From assembly GCF_016595155.1 (NCBI RefSeq), contig NZ_JAENGP010000008.1:62001-126000 (forward strand): DNA of 64,000 nt, written 5' to 3'. Below are positions 18,138-27,287 of this stretch, in pieces. The DNA comes from Advenella mandrilli. GTDB taxonomy: Bacteria; Pseudomonadota; Gammaproteobacteria; Burkholderiales; Burkholderiaceae_B. Under the pieces are notes generated by a model that ran no database searches, was not told the DNA's origin, and was given only the letters and a program-made list of their open reading frames with translations. Position 1 is the first letter of the stretch. The number at the start of each line of letters is the position of its first letter. The position numbers and the translations under genes were made by a program.

Positions 18138-18698
18138 ATGAATAAGGCTTTTGTTAAAGAATCCGATCAGGACGATGAAGATGATGGCATTGAAGGCACG
18201 GAAGTAGCCTTGCCATCGGGCACCAAAAATTATATTACCAAGTATGGTTATGCCGCCTTGCGCGAAGAACTGGTGCATCTGGTTAATACCGAGAGGCCCG
18301 ATGTGGTGCAAATCGTTTCGTGGGCGGCCGCCAATGGCGATCGTTCTGAAAACGGAGACTACCTGTACGGTAAAAAAAGATTGCGCGAGATAGACCGGCG
18401 CATTCGTTTCCTGACTAAAAGACTTGAAATTGCCGAAGTGGTTGACCCTTCCACCCAGCCTAATAAAGATCAGGTGTTTTTAGGCGCGACAGCGGTGTAT
18501 ATCGACAAGGCAGGTGAAGAACATACGGTAACGATTGTTGGCGTTGATGAGGCAGAGCCCTTGCAGGGGAAGATCAGCTGGATTTCTCCGGTGGCAAGAG
18601 CTCTTATCAAGGGTAGGGAAGGCGATACGGTTAGTTTGCGGACGCCTTCGGGTATGGACGAGCTGGAAATTCTTGAAATTAATTACCCTGACGAGTAA
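18138..18698 (+). CDS. greB: transcript cleavage factor GreB
   Basis: This 186-residue Gre factor rescues backtracked RNA polymerase by stimulating cleavage of the transcript 3' end. It has an acidic N-terminal extension (DQDDEDDGIEG) before the usual start ITKYGYAALREEL. The coiled-coil carries the acidic tip NGDRSENGDYLYGKKR, where the D-x2-E residues act at the polymerase active site. The C-terminal FKBP-like domain runs from about residue 110. The KKRLREIDRRIRFLTKRLE segment supports GreB over GreA. Its last 20 bases overlap the convergent rlmJ gene. Confidence 0.93.
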   Translation: MNKAFVKESDQDDEDDGIEGTEVALPSGTKNYITKYGYAALREELVHLVNTERPDVVQIVSWAAANGDRSENGDYLYGKKRLREIDRRIRFLTKRLEIAEVVDPSTQPNKDQVFLGATAVYIDKAGEEHTVTIVGVDEAEPLQGKISWISPVARALIKGREGDTVSLRTPSGMDELEILEINYPDE

Positions 18699-19536
18699 GG
18701 CTGAAGCTTGCCGAACTGTCCTGGGCCAGATGTTTTGCCAGATAGGGCAGGCTTTTTTCCAATGCTGCATGCAGGGTATAAGGCGGGTTAATAATAAACA
18801 TGCCGCTTCCGTGTAGCCCGTGACCATCGGCAGCCGGTTTTCTAACCGCCAAAGAAGCGTTTAGCCATTGGGTATCGGGCAATTTTTCAAGTTGCCTGAC
18901 CATGTCATGTGCTTCTTTGCGGTTAATGAGCGGGTACCAAACCGCATAACAGCCCGTGGAAAAGCGTTTCAGGCCGTCTTTAATAGCCATTAAAGTGTGC
19001 CGGTAATCCATTTTGTCTTCATAAGAAGGGTCAATCAAAACAATACCTCTTCGGGGTACCGGGGGCAACTGTGATTTCAGGCCCGAAAAACCGTCTTTTT
19101 CAAAAATGCTTACCTGGCGTGAAATTTCGCTGCCCTGTTGATCAATGTTGTCCCTGATAACGTCAATTTCGGTTGGATGCAACTCAAACAAATGCAGACG
19201 GTCTTTGGGACGCATCAGTTCCAGGGAGATCCAGGGAGATCCCGGGTAATACGATAGATCCCCGCCATCGTTCAGGTTGCGGATATGATCAATATATACC
19301 TGCAGGTCTTGGGGCAGGTTGGTATTGTCCCAGATTCGGGTAATGCCTTCCCGGAACTCAGCTGTTTTTTCTGCCCAGGCATCTTCCAGATCGTAAATGC
19401 CGGCACCGGCATGGGTGTCGATAATCCAGTAAGGGGTTTCCTTTTTGTTGAAGTATTGCAAAATATGCAACAAAATGGAATGCTTTAAAACATCAGCATG
19501 ATTGCCTGCATGAAAGGCGTGGCGGTAACTGAACAA
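18679..19536 (-). CDS. rlmJ: 23S rRNA (adenine-2030-N6)-methyltransferase RlmJ
   Basis: The 285-residue product begins MFSYRHAFHAGNHADVLKH, the diagnostic RlmJ N-terminus. It contains DTHAGAG as the SAM-binding loop, FELHPTE, and the catalytic DPSYE motif of N6-adenine methyltransferases. RlmJ methylates A2030 of 23S rRNA before ribosome assembly. It converges on greB with a 20-base overlap. A ten-base sequence (ATCTCCCTGG on the coding strand) occurs twice in a row near codon 108; length and frame appear normal, so it looks like a harmless microrepeat. Confidence 0.95.
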   Translation of the reverse strand: MFSYRHAFHAGNHADVLKHSILLHILQYFNKKETPYWIIDTHAGAGIYDLEDAWAEKTAEFREGITRIWDNTNLPQDLQVYIDHIRNLNDGGDLSYYPGSPWISLELMRPKDRLHLFELHPTEIDVIRDNIDQQGSEISRQVSIFEKDGFSGLKSQLPPVPRRGIVLIDPSYEDKMDYRHTLMAIKDGLKRFSTGCYAVWYPLINRKEAHDMVRQLEKLPDTQWLNASLAVRKPAADGHGLHGSGMFIINPPYTLHAALEKSLPYLAKHLAQDSSASFSLTRQGN

Positions 19537-19564
19537 AATATATCCTTGAGGTTATTGCAGGCTA

Positions 19565-20320
19565 TTAAGCCATCTCGGGTGTTACCCGAAGCAGTTCGTC
19601 GGTAAACAGGGCATCGCAACCCCATTGTAATAATTGTCTGGCGCGTTGATAGTCATTGACAGTCCAGGCACAAACCTTGTAACCGGCTTGATGAATACGC
19701 GCTATTTTTTCCTGGTCAAGCAGGCTTTGTTTTATATTGATGGCGACACAATCCAGCCTTTCCAGCACCTCGATAAAATTATCAGCCAGGTCTTCGGTTA
19801 ACAAGGCGCGAGGCAATTCGGGGGCGGTTTTTTGTGCCGCAGCCAGTGCTTCAATAGAAAAAGAAGAGATTAAGGGGAGCAGATGGGAATGATGCCACCA
19901 TTGGCGTGCCGCATTGGCGACCAGGATCCCGGTTTCTTCTTCACGGTTTGGGCAGGGCTTGATTTCTATATTGCAGAAAAGATTGTTTTCCTGGGTAAAA
20001 CGGGCCACCGATAGAAACGTGGCAATGGGTTCGCCGGTATAGAAGGCGGAATGCCAGGCGCCAAAATCCAGCTCAGACAATTCCCTGAAGGTTTTGCTGG
20101 CGGCAAGTCCAATCCCGTTTGACGTGCGGTCGACCGTATCATCGTGCATCAGGACAAGTACATTGTCTTGGCTGAGCTTGACATCGAACTCAAGCATGGA
20201 AAAACCGTACTCGTGGCCACAACGCATGGCGGCCAGGGTGTTTTCAGGGGCCATGAAGCCGCCACCACGATGGGCGATCAGGCGCGGATAGCGCCATTCA
20301 AAAGTATTTTTGGCTGACAT
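19565..20320 (-). CDS. ugpQ: glycerophosphodiester phosphodiesterase (cytoplasmic, UgpQ-type)
   Basis: The 251-residue enzyme hydrolyses glycerophosphodiesters to glycerol-3-phosphate and an alcohol. GDPD motifs are present: IAHRGGGFMAPENT near the N-terminus (catalytic His and metal Glu), EFDVKLSQDN, MHDDTVDRTSNG (second catalytic His) and NIEIKP. It has no signal peptide, as for cytoplasmic UgpQ. The ugpBAEC importer is about 35 kb away (54.5-58.7 kb), so the diesterase and the importer are not in one operon here. It lies 28 bases upstream of rlmJ on the same strand. Confidence 0.93.
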   Translation of the reverse strand: MSAKNTFEWRYPRLIAHRGGGFMAPENTLAAMRCGHEYGFSMLEFDVKLSQDNVLVLMHDDTVDRTSNGIGLAASKTFRELSELDFGAWHSAFYTGEPIATFLSVARFTQENNLFCNIEIKPCPNREEETGILVANAARQWWHHSHLLPLISSFSIEALAAAQKTAPELPRALLTEDLADNFIEVLERLDCVAINIKQSLLDQEKIARIHQAGYKVCAWTVNDYQRARQLLQWGCDALFTDELLRVTPEMA

Positions 20321-20516
20321 AGGGTTTAAAGGTGGATTTGAAGAGTTATATTATTGTATTGTAGGAAGATATAAGCCGCTTTGAAAGCGACTTTTTATAA
20401 AACAAGGCTGAATTGTCTATTTTAAAAGTGAAAAAGACTAAAATGGGAAATCCCTTTTTCCAACAGCGATATTTATAATGTATATTCTGATTTTCGCAGT
20501 CTAAGTTGAGAGCTTA

Positions 20517-22469
20517 ATGTTTGAATTTATCCGTAAACACCAACGTATTGTATTGGCATTGTTGATTCTTTTGGTGGTCCCGTCATTTGTTTTTTTTGGC
20601 GTGGCCGATTACCAAAGTTTCGTATCCAACGATGTTAAATTGGTAGCCGTTAAAGATGCCAATATTACCCAAGAGCAGTTTAACCAATCCTGGCGCACCC
20701 GTTTGGATCAAATGAGAATGGAAGCCGGTGCGAATTTTGATGTTTCCAAAGTAGATACGCCGGCTAACCGGCAAGCCTGGCTGAATCAGCTTATTGATTC
20801 TCAGGTGGTGCAACAGGAAATGATTGATGGTCACTTCAACGCTACCGACAATATGGTTCGTTTTGCCATTGGCTCCAATCCCCAGTTTCATGAAAGCGGG
20901 GTTTATTCCCCCCAGAAATACAACGAATTTCTTAGCGCTAATGGCATTCGGGATATAGACTACGAGGCTTATGTGCGTCAGAACCTGGCTTATGCCCATG
21001 TGCTGGAGCCCGTTGTACAATCCGTTTCGCTGCCAGAAAAAACACTCGACTTATTGCAATCGGCCATGGTTCAGGAGCGTACGGTTCGACTGAAAGAATT
21101 TGAGCTTTCTTCATACCAGCAAGAGGCCACGGTTTCTGAAGACGATATCAAACAGTGGTACGATAAAAACAGCAAATTGCTTGAAGTTCCCCGTTACGTG
21201 GATGTTCAATATATTATCCTTAACCAGGATACGGCATTAAAATCGGTACCCGAGGTTTCAGAAGCGGATATTGAAGCCTATTACCAAACCAACATTGGCA
21301 AATACACCAAGCAAGAGCGCCGTGAGGTTAACCATATCCAGATCATGGTGCCTGCCAGTGCCGATGCAGCTGCCCAGGAAGAAATCCTGAAAAAAGCCCA
21401 GGATATAGCGGCACAGGCCAAGGCAAATCCAGCCCAGTTTTCGGCGCTGGCAAAACAGTATTCCGATGATGTAGGTACTAAAAACCTGGATGGTAGCCTG
21501 GGCCTGTTGTCCAGGGGCGACATCCCCGTTCTTGATGAGGCCATTTTCTCACTGACTCAACCTGGTGTTACCGATCCTGTTAAAGTGGGCAATTCTTATC
21601 ACATTATCCAGGTTGCCAAGATAGACGAAGGGGCCGTTCAGCCGCTGTCTGCCATTAAAAATGATGTTTTGGAAGAAATTCGCCTGCAACTGGCATCAGA
21701 AAAATTTGCTGATCTGGCCACAGGCCTGACACAGCAGGTTAATGATGATCGTTCATCTTTGCAAGGCGTGGCCGATAATCTTCAGCTTGAGCTTAAAACC
21801 GTTAATGGTGTGGCCCGTGACCGTTTACTAAGTGGTCAGCAGGTGGGTGAAAAAGCGGCTTCTGCCAGCCCTGCTGCCAAATATTTCGAGACGCCACGGG
21901 TTCGCGAGGTTTTGTTCTCAGATGAAGTCCTGAATCAGAAGCTCAACTCGGGTGTGATTGAAATTTCACCTTCGGAATTGTTGGTGGTTCGTGTAGAACA
22001 AGATGTGCCTGCCGCCATTCCTGCGCTTGATACGGTCAAAGCCGAGGTTGAAACCAGTATCAGGAATGAAAAAGCCCTGGAACTGGCCAAACTGGCCGGA
22101 GAGGAAGAGCTGAAAATGTTGCAGGAAAGCGGCGAGCTCACTTCTACCGGATTTGGCCAGGAAGCGGTGATTAGCCGTTTGATGACCCAGCAATTGCCTG
22201 AAGCAATGCTCAATACAATCATGGCTGCACCCGCAGATAAACTACCTTCTTTTGTAGGTACCGAAACGCCTAATGGTTATGTTATTGCGCAGGTTGAAAA
22301 GGTTTCCGAAGGTAATCCAGAAATGAAAACGCTTTTCACGCAGTTTCTGCAACCAGGCTTAGAGTCGGGTGTTGCGCTTGAAGTCGCCCAGGGTGTTACC
22401 CAGATCTTGCGTGCAGATCATAAGGTTGAGATATTCCCCGAAGCAGAAAAAGTGATTCTGGGTGATTAA
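20517..22469 (+). CDS. ppiD: periplasmic folding chaperone / peptidyl-prolyl isomerase PpiD
   Basis: The 650-residue protein is anchored by one N-terminal membrane segment (IVLALLILLVVPSFVFFGVA, residues 11-30). A SurA-N-like chaperone domain follows, then a parvulin domain (about residues 265-365, REVNHIQIMV through SYHIIQVAKI) and a second, degenerate parvulin-like region. PpiD sits on the SecYEG translocon and helps newly exported outer-membrane proteins fold. Length matches the family (about 620-650). It is flanked by a 196-base AT-rich upstream region and a strong terminator, so it is likely monocistronic. Confidence 0.94.
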   Translation: MFEFIRKHQRIVLALLILLVVPSFVFFGVADYQSFVSNDVKLVAVKDANITQEQFNQSWRTRLDQMRMEAGANFDVSKVDTPANRQAWLNQLIDSQVVQQEMIDGHFNATDNMVRFAIGSNPQFHESGVYSPQKYNEFLSANGIRDIDYEAYVRQNLAYAHVLEPVVQSVSLPEKTLDLLQSAMVQERTVRLKEFELSSYQQEATVSEDDIKQWYDKNSKLLEVPRYVDVQYIILNQDTALKSVPEVSEADIEAYYQTNIGKYTKQERREVNHIQIMVPASADAAAQEEILKKAQDIAAQAKANPAQFSALAKQYSDDVGTKNLDGSLGLLSRGDIPVLDEAIFSLTQPGVTDPVKVGNSYHIIQVAKIDEGAVQPLSAIKNDVLEEIRLQLASEKFADLATGLTQQVNDDRSSLQGVADNLQLELKTVNGVARDRLLSGQQVGEKAASASPAAKYFETPRVREVLFSDEVLNQKLNSGVIEISPSELLVVRVEQDVPAAIPALDTVKAEVETSIRNEKALELAKLAGEEELKMLQESGELTSTGFGQEAVISRLMTQQLPEAMLNTIMAAPADKLPSFVGTETPNGYVIAQVEKVSEGNPEMKTLFTQFLQPGLESGVALEVAQGVTQILRADHKVEIFPEAEKVILGD

Positions 22470-22520
22470 ACAAGGCAAGCGCTTTAACGCGTAAACCTTA
22501 TTGCATAGCATTACATGCAT

Positions 22521-22565
22521 AAACCCCAAAAACCGGTGCTGAATTTTCCGGTTTTTGGGGTTTTT
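22521..22565 (+). terminator. strong intrinsic terminator after ppiD
   Basis: A 13-base-pair stem, CCCCAAAAACCGG / CCGGTTTTTGGGG (22524-22536 and 22548-22560), with an 11-base loop is followed by five T. Because AAA precedes the left arm, it may also act weakly for tesA on the other strand. Confidence 0.9.
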
Positions 22566-22615
22566 CTATGGGTAAAGCCGGCCATTAAGCAGGCATGCAA
22601 ACCTGGGGGAACTTG

Positions 22616-23254
22616 TTAATTAATGGCTTGTTCCAATACAGACCAGACATTTTCCGCCATGGTTTTTTGTGCGGACTCATTGGGATGAATGCCATCGTCC
22701 TGATACATGCTTTTATCCAGCGCAAAATTCTCAAACAGGAAGGGTACCAGCAGGGCTTTTTGTTTTTGTGCCACCTGGGCAAACATATCCTTGAATTGCT
22801 GCGAATACACTGGCCCAAAGTTGGGTGGAATTTGCATGCCCACAATGACCACTTTGGCCTGTGCCTGTTTGCTTAATTCGCTCATTTTTTCAAGATTGTT
22901 TGTAGAGTCGGCTAGGGACAGGCCACGCAAAGCGTCATTCGCGCCCAGTTCCACAATGACCACAGCAGGGTTGTGCCGGGTTAATAAGGCTGGTAAGCGG
23001 CTAAGGCCGCCACTGGTAGTATCGCCGCTAATACTGGCATTGACTATTTCATAATTGTCATAATCACCCAGAAATTCGGATTTAATTATTTCTACCCAAC
23101 CCTTGCCCCTTTCAATGCCATATTCTGCTGATAAACTGTCTCCTATAACCAGTATTGTCTTGTTATTGGTGCTTTGCGCATGAGCGAACTGAAAGGTGGC
23201 GCTAGATATAAACAGCGTCAGACATAATTTGAGTAGTTGATTTATGAAAAACAT
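22616..23254 (-). CDS. tesA: GDSL-family multifunctional acyl-CoA thioesterase I / lysophospholipase TesA
   Basis: The 212-residue product (ATG at 23254) has a Sec signal peptide ending near AHAQ and is therefore periplasmic. SGNH motifs are IGDSLSAEYG (nucleophile Ser40), SGDTTSGG, ELGANDALRG and the C-terminal DDGIHPNESAQ with the Asp/His pair. TesA cleaves acyl-CoA thioesters and lysophospholipids and can show protease-like esterase activity. An earlier in-frame start at 23365 would run deep into the divergent ABC gene and destroy the signal peptide. Its start overlaps that gene's start by 11 bases, the tesA/ybbA arrangement known from E. coli. Confidence 0.93.
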   Translation of the reverse strand: MFFINQLLKLCLTLFISSATFQFAHAQSTNNKTILVIGDSLSAEYGIERGKGWVEIIKSEFLGDYDNYEIVNASISGDTTSGGLSRLPALLTRHNPAVVIVELGANDALRGLSLADSTNNLEKMSELSKQAQAKVVIVGMQIPPNFGPVYSQQFKDMFAQVAQKQKALLVPFLFENFALDKSMYQDDGIHPNESAQKTMAENVWSVLEQAIN

Positions 23255-23930
23255 ATTAGCCCTGGAAGTAAATGGTCTGAATAAAATGGTGGAAGATGCC
23301 AATGGCCCGCTTCGTATTTTAGAGGATATTTCCTTTTTACTTGAAAAAGGTAAGACACTGGCCATTACCGGAAGTTCTGGATCTGGTAAATCTACTTTGC
23401 TGGGTATTCTGGCCGGTCTTGATGTGCCTAGTCAAGGTAGTGTGCACTTGATGGGGCAGGACCTGTTTGTGCTGGATGAAGACCAGCGTGCCCAGTTACG
23501 GGCCTATCATGTGGGATTTGTGTTCCAGTCTTTTCAGTTGCTGCCTAATCTAACCGCCCTGGAAAATGTCATGTTGCCACTGGAATTACAGGGCAAGCTC
23601 GCCAAAGAGGCTGCCTGGGCCATGTTAGAGCGCGTGGGTCTTGCCGAGCGATCCCATCATTACCCTAAAACCTTATCTGGTGGAGAGCGTCAGCGTGTTG
23701 CCCTGGCGCGGGCTTTTGTGGTTGAACCCGCCATATTATTTGCCGATGAACCGACCGGAAGCCTGGATGCAACAACCGGTGCCCATATTATGGACTTAAT
23801 GTTTGCGTTGCATCAGGAAAAAAGAAGTACCCTGGTACTGGTTACCCACGATACGGTCCTTGCCAGCCGTTGCCAGCAACAGCTGGTATTACAGGCGGGC
23901 AGGGTGCAAAATACCAGCCTTAACCTTTGA
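23244..23930 (+). CDS. YbbA-like ABC transporter ATPase without adjacent permease
   Basis: This 228-residue LolD/MacB-type ATPase has Walker A GSSGSGKST, signature LSGGERQRVALARAF, Walker B ILFADEPTGSLD and VTHD. It is divergent from tesA, as ybbA is in E. coli. There, however, ybbA is followed by the large permease gene ybbP. Here spoT follows on the opposite strand, overlapping by 11 bases, and no permease is near. Either the permease is elsewhere or the ATPase pairs with another FtsX-type protein such as the LolC/E-like gene at 10.9 kb. ATPase identity is certain; function is not known. Confidence 0.85.
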   Translation: MKNILALEVNGLNKMVEDANGPLRILEDISFLLEKGKTLAITGSSGSGKSTLLGILAGLDVPSQGSVHLMGQDLFVLDEDQRAQLRAYHVGFVFQSFQLLPNLTALENVMLPLELQGKLAKEAAWAMLERVGLAERSHHYPKTLSGGERQRVALARAFVVEPAILFADEPTGSLDATTGAHIMDLMFALHQEKRSTLVLVTHDTVLASRCQQQLVLQAGRVQNTSLNL

Positions 23931-26214
23931 TCCTGATAATCCTGGTTACCTGTGGTACGTGCCGCATTAGCCGGATAACCCGGGCTAAATGCTTGCGGTC
24001 ATCTACCTGAATGGTAATTTGGATGGTGGCGGTTTCAAGGGCTTCTTCATTCATGGACATTTGAATGATATTGGAGTCGGCCGTGGCAATTTGTGCGGCG
24101 ATGCGTCCCAAAACCCCTTTTTCACTCTTGATGGTAATTTCAAGGCGGGTAGGCAGGTGCTTGGTGGTTTCCTGGTCCCAGCTAACTGAAGATACCCAGC
24201 GTTCCGGTTCACGTGTGCGCTGGCGATGTGCGACGGGGCAGTCTTCGGTGTGAACGACCAGGCCATGGCCAGGACGGATACAGGCAATTAGTGTGTCACC
24301 GGGAATTGGGCGGCAGCAACTGGCTAGCTGCGCAGCCTGACCTTCGTTGCCCTGAATGAAAATAGTACCTGTTTTGGCCACTGATATTTCATCAATCACT
24401 GCGGCACTGGTTGCTACAATTTCGTTGTCGATAAGGAAGCGGCGGGCAACGACAGCGGCCAGACGACGTCCCAGGCCAATATCGGCCAAAATTTCATCAA
24501 CCGAATGGGCGCCGGTGCTTTTGGCCAGTTTTTCCCATTGCGGATCATCTTTGGGCGGCATTGGGATTTTTAGTTCTTGCAGGGCATGCAAGAGCTGCTT
24601 CTCGCCAAACTGAATGGATTCGCTGTATTTGACTGTTTTCAGGTAATGCCGGATTTCAGAGCGTGCCTTGCCAGTGCGGACATAGTTAAGCCATTGGGCA
24701 CTGGGTACGGATGCCGGAGAAGTAATGATTTCGATCCGGTCGCCACTGTTGAGTTCTGTTTTGAGGGGAACAAACTCACCATTGATTTTGGCGGAAACAG
24801 CATGGTTGCCGATATCTGTGTGGATGAGATAAGCAAAATCAATGGGTGTTGCACCGCGTGGCAAAGAGATAATCTTGCCTTTGGGTGTAAGTACATAAAC
24901 CGCATCGGGGAACAGGTCTACCTTGACGTGTTCAAGAAACTCGCCCGAGTCGCCAGTTTGGCTTTGGATATCCAGCAACGATTGCAACCAGCGATGGGTT
25001 TGTTTTTGCAGGTCGTTTAACGAAACATCGTCATTTTTGTACATCCAGTGAGAGGCCACGCCTTTTTCGGCAATGTGGTCCATGTCACGGGTACGTATCT
25101 GGAATTCGATGGGGGTACCATAAGGGCCCACCAGGGTGGTATGCAAAGACTGGTAGCCGTTAAGCTTGGGAATGGCAATATAGTCTTTGAACTTGCCCGG
25201 TACCGGGCGATACAGCTGATGAATGACGCCCAGGGCCAGATAGCATTCGGCCAGGGTGTGTACGATAATCCGGAAGCCGTAGATATCCAGCACATCGGAA
25301 AAGGATTTTTTTTGTTCACGCATTTTTTTATAAATGCTGAACAGGGATTTCTCACGACCGGAAATCTCGGCTTCGATACCTTGTGCAGGTAAGGCGGCCG
25401 TGATGTTGTCGGTGATTTTGGTAAGGACTTCACGACGATTGCCGCGTGCAGCCATGACCGCTTTGTGCAGGACCGAATAACGGTTGGGCGAGCTGGCCAC
25501 AAAACATAAATCCTGGAGTTCGCGGACCAGGGAGTTAAGCCCCAGCCGGTGCGCGATAGGGGTGTAAATTTCAAGTGTTTCGTTAGCAACGCGCCGGCGT
25601 TTGGCGGGGTCTACCGCATCCAGGGTGCGCATATTGTGCAGGCGGTCGGCCAGCTTGATTAAAATAACGCGAACGTCTTTGGCCATGGCCAACAGCATTT
25701 TACGGAAGCTTTCCGCCTGCTGTTCGGCCTTGGTGGCAAAATTGAGCTTTTCTAGCTTGGTAAGGCCATCAACCAGATTGGCAACATCGGGGTTGAATTT
25801 TTCAGCCAGTTCGGCCTTTAGAACGCCCTGGTCTTCGATCACGTCGTGCAACAGGGCTGCCATTAGGGCATTGACGTCAAGCTTCCAGCCAGCACATATT
25901 TCGGTAACCGCAATGGGGTGGGTAATATAGGGCGCGCCACTGGAACGAAATTGCCCTAAATGGGCCTGGTCCGCAAAGCGGTAGGCTTCACGTACCTTTT
26001 CGATATCTTTGTTGTCCATGTAGCTGGACAGCATTTCGGTAAGCGTGGCTAATGTGGCAATGGGAGGATCATTAACCGGTGCGGTTTTACCTGAAGCAAG
26101 TTGCACCGATTCAAGCGGTTTGGCGGATTTTTTCTGTTTTCTTTTAAAGGGCGAGCCTGCACGCAGTGCATGCAAAATCGTGGATGATGCGCCTTTAATC
26201 CCTTTAAAAGTCAT
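23920..26214 (-). CDS. spoT: bifunctional (p)ppGpp synthetase/hydrolase SpoT
   Basis: The 764-residue enzyme makes and degrades the stringent-response alarmone. The HD hydrolase domain has an intact LLHDVIED (His123-Asp124, Glu127-Asp128), so hydrolysis should work, unlike RelA. The synthetase domain is seen in YGFRIIVHT, KDYIAIPKLNGYQSLHT and EFQIRTRDMD. The TGS domain (VYVLTPKGKIISLPRGATPIDFAY), a zinc-finger-like CCRPIPGD segment and a C-terminal ACT domain follow. It is downstream of rpoZ and gmk on the same strand, the usual proteobacterial spoT locus. The 3' end overlaps the convergent ABC gene by 11 bases. Confidence 0.96.
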   Translation of the reverse strand: MTFKGIKGASSTILHALRAGSPFKRKQKKSAKPLESVQLASGKTAPVNDPPIATLATLTEMLSSYMDNKDIEKVREAYRFADQAHLGQFRSSGAPYITHPIAVTEICAGWKLDVNALMAALLHDVIEDQGVLKAELAEKFNPDVANLVDGLTKLEKLNFATKAEQQAESFRKMLLAMAKDVRVILIKLADRLHNMRTLDAVDPAKRRRVANETLEIYTPIAHRLGLNSLVRELQDLCFVASSPNRYSVLHKAVMAARGNRREVLTKITDNITAALPAQGIEAEISGREKSLFSIYKKMREQKKSFSDVLDIYGFRIIVHTLAECYLALGVIHQLYRPVPGKFKDYIAIPKLNGYQSLHTTLVGPYGTPIEFQIRTRDMDHIAEKGVASHWMYKNDDVSLNDLQKQTHRWLQSLLDIQSQTGDSGEFLEHVKVDLFPDAVYVLTPKGKIISLPRGATPIDFAYLIHTDIGNHAVSAKINGEFVPLKTELNSGDRIEIITSPASVPSAQWLNYVRTGKARSEIRHYLKTVKYSESIQFGEKQLLHALQELKIPMPPKDDPQWEKLAKSTGAHSVDEILADIGLGRRLAAVVARRFLIDNEIVATSAAVIDEISVAKTGTIFIQGNEGQAAQLASCCRPIPGDTLIACIRPGHGLVVHTEDCPVAHRQRTREPERWVSSVSWDQETTKHLPTRLEITIKSEKGVLGRIAAQIATADSNIIQMSMNEEALETATIQITIQVDDRKHLARVIRLMRHVPQVTRIIRIKG

Positions 26215-26242
26215 AGTGTATTAATCCTTGCTGATAAGTGCT

Positions 26243-26449
26243 TCAGGTGGGTACTTTACGCAACATTTCAAGACCCGTTACACCGCTGGCGATTTCGCGC
26301 AAGGCAATAACGGTTGGTTTGTCTTTGTCGCTTTCAATGCGTGGCTCGTGACCCTGGGCCAGTTCGCGTGCGCGGTAAGTGGCCGCCAGCGTCAGGCTAA
26401 AGCGGTTTGGAATCTGTTTTAAGCAGTCTTCAACGGTAATACGTGCCAT
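26243..26449 (-). CDS. rpoZ: RNA polymerase omega subunit
   Basis: The 68-residue protein begins [27 protein letters not shown], the conserved omega N-terminus. It binds the beta-prime subunit C-terminus, helps RNA polymerase assembly and contributes to a ppGpp site. The gene lies between gmk (39-base gap) and spoT (28-base gap), linking transcription and stringent control in one operon. Length is slightly shorter than E. coli omega (91), as is normal in beta-proteobacteria. Confidence 0.96.
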   Translation of the reverse strand: MARITVEDCLKQIPNRFSLTLAATYRARELAQGHEPRIESDKDKPTVIALREIASGVTGLEMLRKVPT

Positions 26450-26488
26450 TTGATAACCTGAAAAATATTGGAAAAAATGATAGTGGGC

Positions 26489-27127
26489 CTACTGGGAAGA
26501 GGCTTTTGAAATACCCAGATCGGCGAATAGCTTTTCGTGTCTTGCAGCTTGCGCTGTATAGCGTAAACGAGCCGTAGCAATAATTTGCTTCAGCTCATGA
26601 AGGGCGACCTCGAAATCATTGTTAATGATAACATATTCACACTCTGGCGCGTGCGCAATTTCGCTGCCGGCCGCTAATAAGCGACGGGCAATTACGTCTG
26701 GTTCATCTTGACCGCGACGGGTTAACCTGACTCTCAGTTCTTCAATCGAGGGGGGCAAAATAAAGATGTCGGTGACATCGGAAAACTGCTGTCTTACCTG
26801 ACGGGCGCCTTGCCAGTCGATTTCCAGCAAAATATCCTTGCCATCTGCTATGGCCTTCTTGATCAGGGTTTTGGGTGTGCCGTAAAAGTTGCCGTGCACC
26901 TCTGCCCATTCCAACAAGTCATCGTTTTTTTTAAGTGCCTGGAATTCTTCCACACTGATGAAATGATATTCACGCCCGTTTTCCTCACCCGGTCTGGGGG
27001 GACGGGTTGTGCAGGAAACAGATAGTTCAATACCGGTATCTTCTTTCAGAAGGGCATTGACCAGGCTGGATTTTCCGGCACCGCTGGGAGCGATAATCAT
27101 AAATACATTACCGGGATATTTCTTCAT
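26489..27127 (-). CDS. gmk: guanylate kinase
   Basis: The 212-residue enzyme phosphorylates GMP to GDP. It has the P-loop [14 protein letters not shown] near the N-terminus, the GMP-binding segment [31 protein letters not shown], and the lid/adenine region [16 protein letters not shown]. It is the first gene of gmk-rpoZ-spoT. The promoter presumably lies in the AT-rich 160 bases shared with the divergent SDR gene. Confidence 0.96.
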   Translation of the reverse strand: MKKYPGNVFMIIAPSGAGKSSLVNALLKEDTGIELSVSCTTRPPRPGEENGREYHFISVEEFQALKKNDDLLEWAEVHGNFYGTPKTLIKKAIADGKDILLEIDWQGARQVRQQFSDVTDIFILPPSIEELRVRLTRRGQDEPDVIARRLLAAGSEIAHAPECEYVIINNDFEVALHELKQIIATARLRYTAQAARHEKLFADLGISKASSQ

Positions 27128-27287
27128 GGTGACGAGTCCATTTTTTTAGAAGTAGCAAGGATAACAAAAAATTAAGTGCTATTAATAAATAAACAGAAAA
27201 AAGTCCGCGTTAAATACCCTCAAGTGGTGCCAGCCCGCTTCATTCTTGGTAGCATATGCCAAATAAAACACATTGGAGAATATAACA

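Noticed and set aside
19221-19245. Tandem microrepeat in rlmJ as a disabling duplication
   Set aside because: The frame and total length are normal for RlmJ and motifs on both sides are intact.
25017-25589. 190-codon minus-strand frame inside spoT
   Set aside because: Same-strand shadow in another frame of spoT; composition is Pro/Ser/Trp-rich and no motif is seen.
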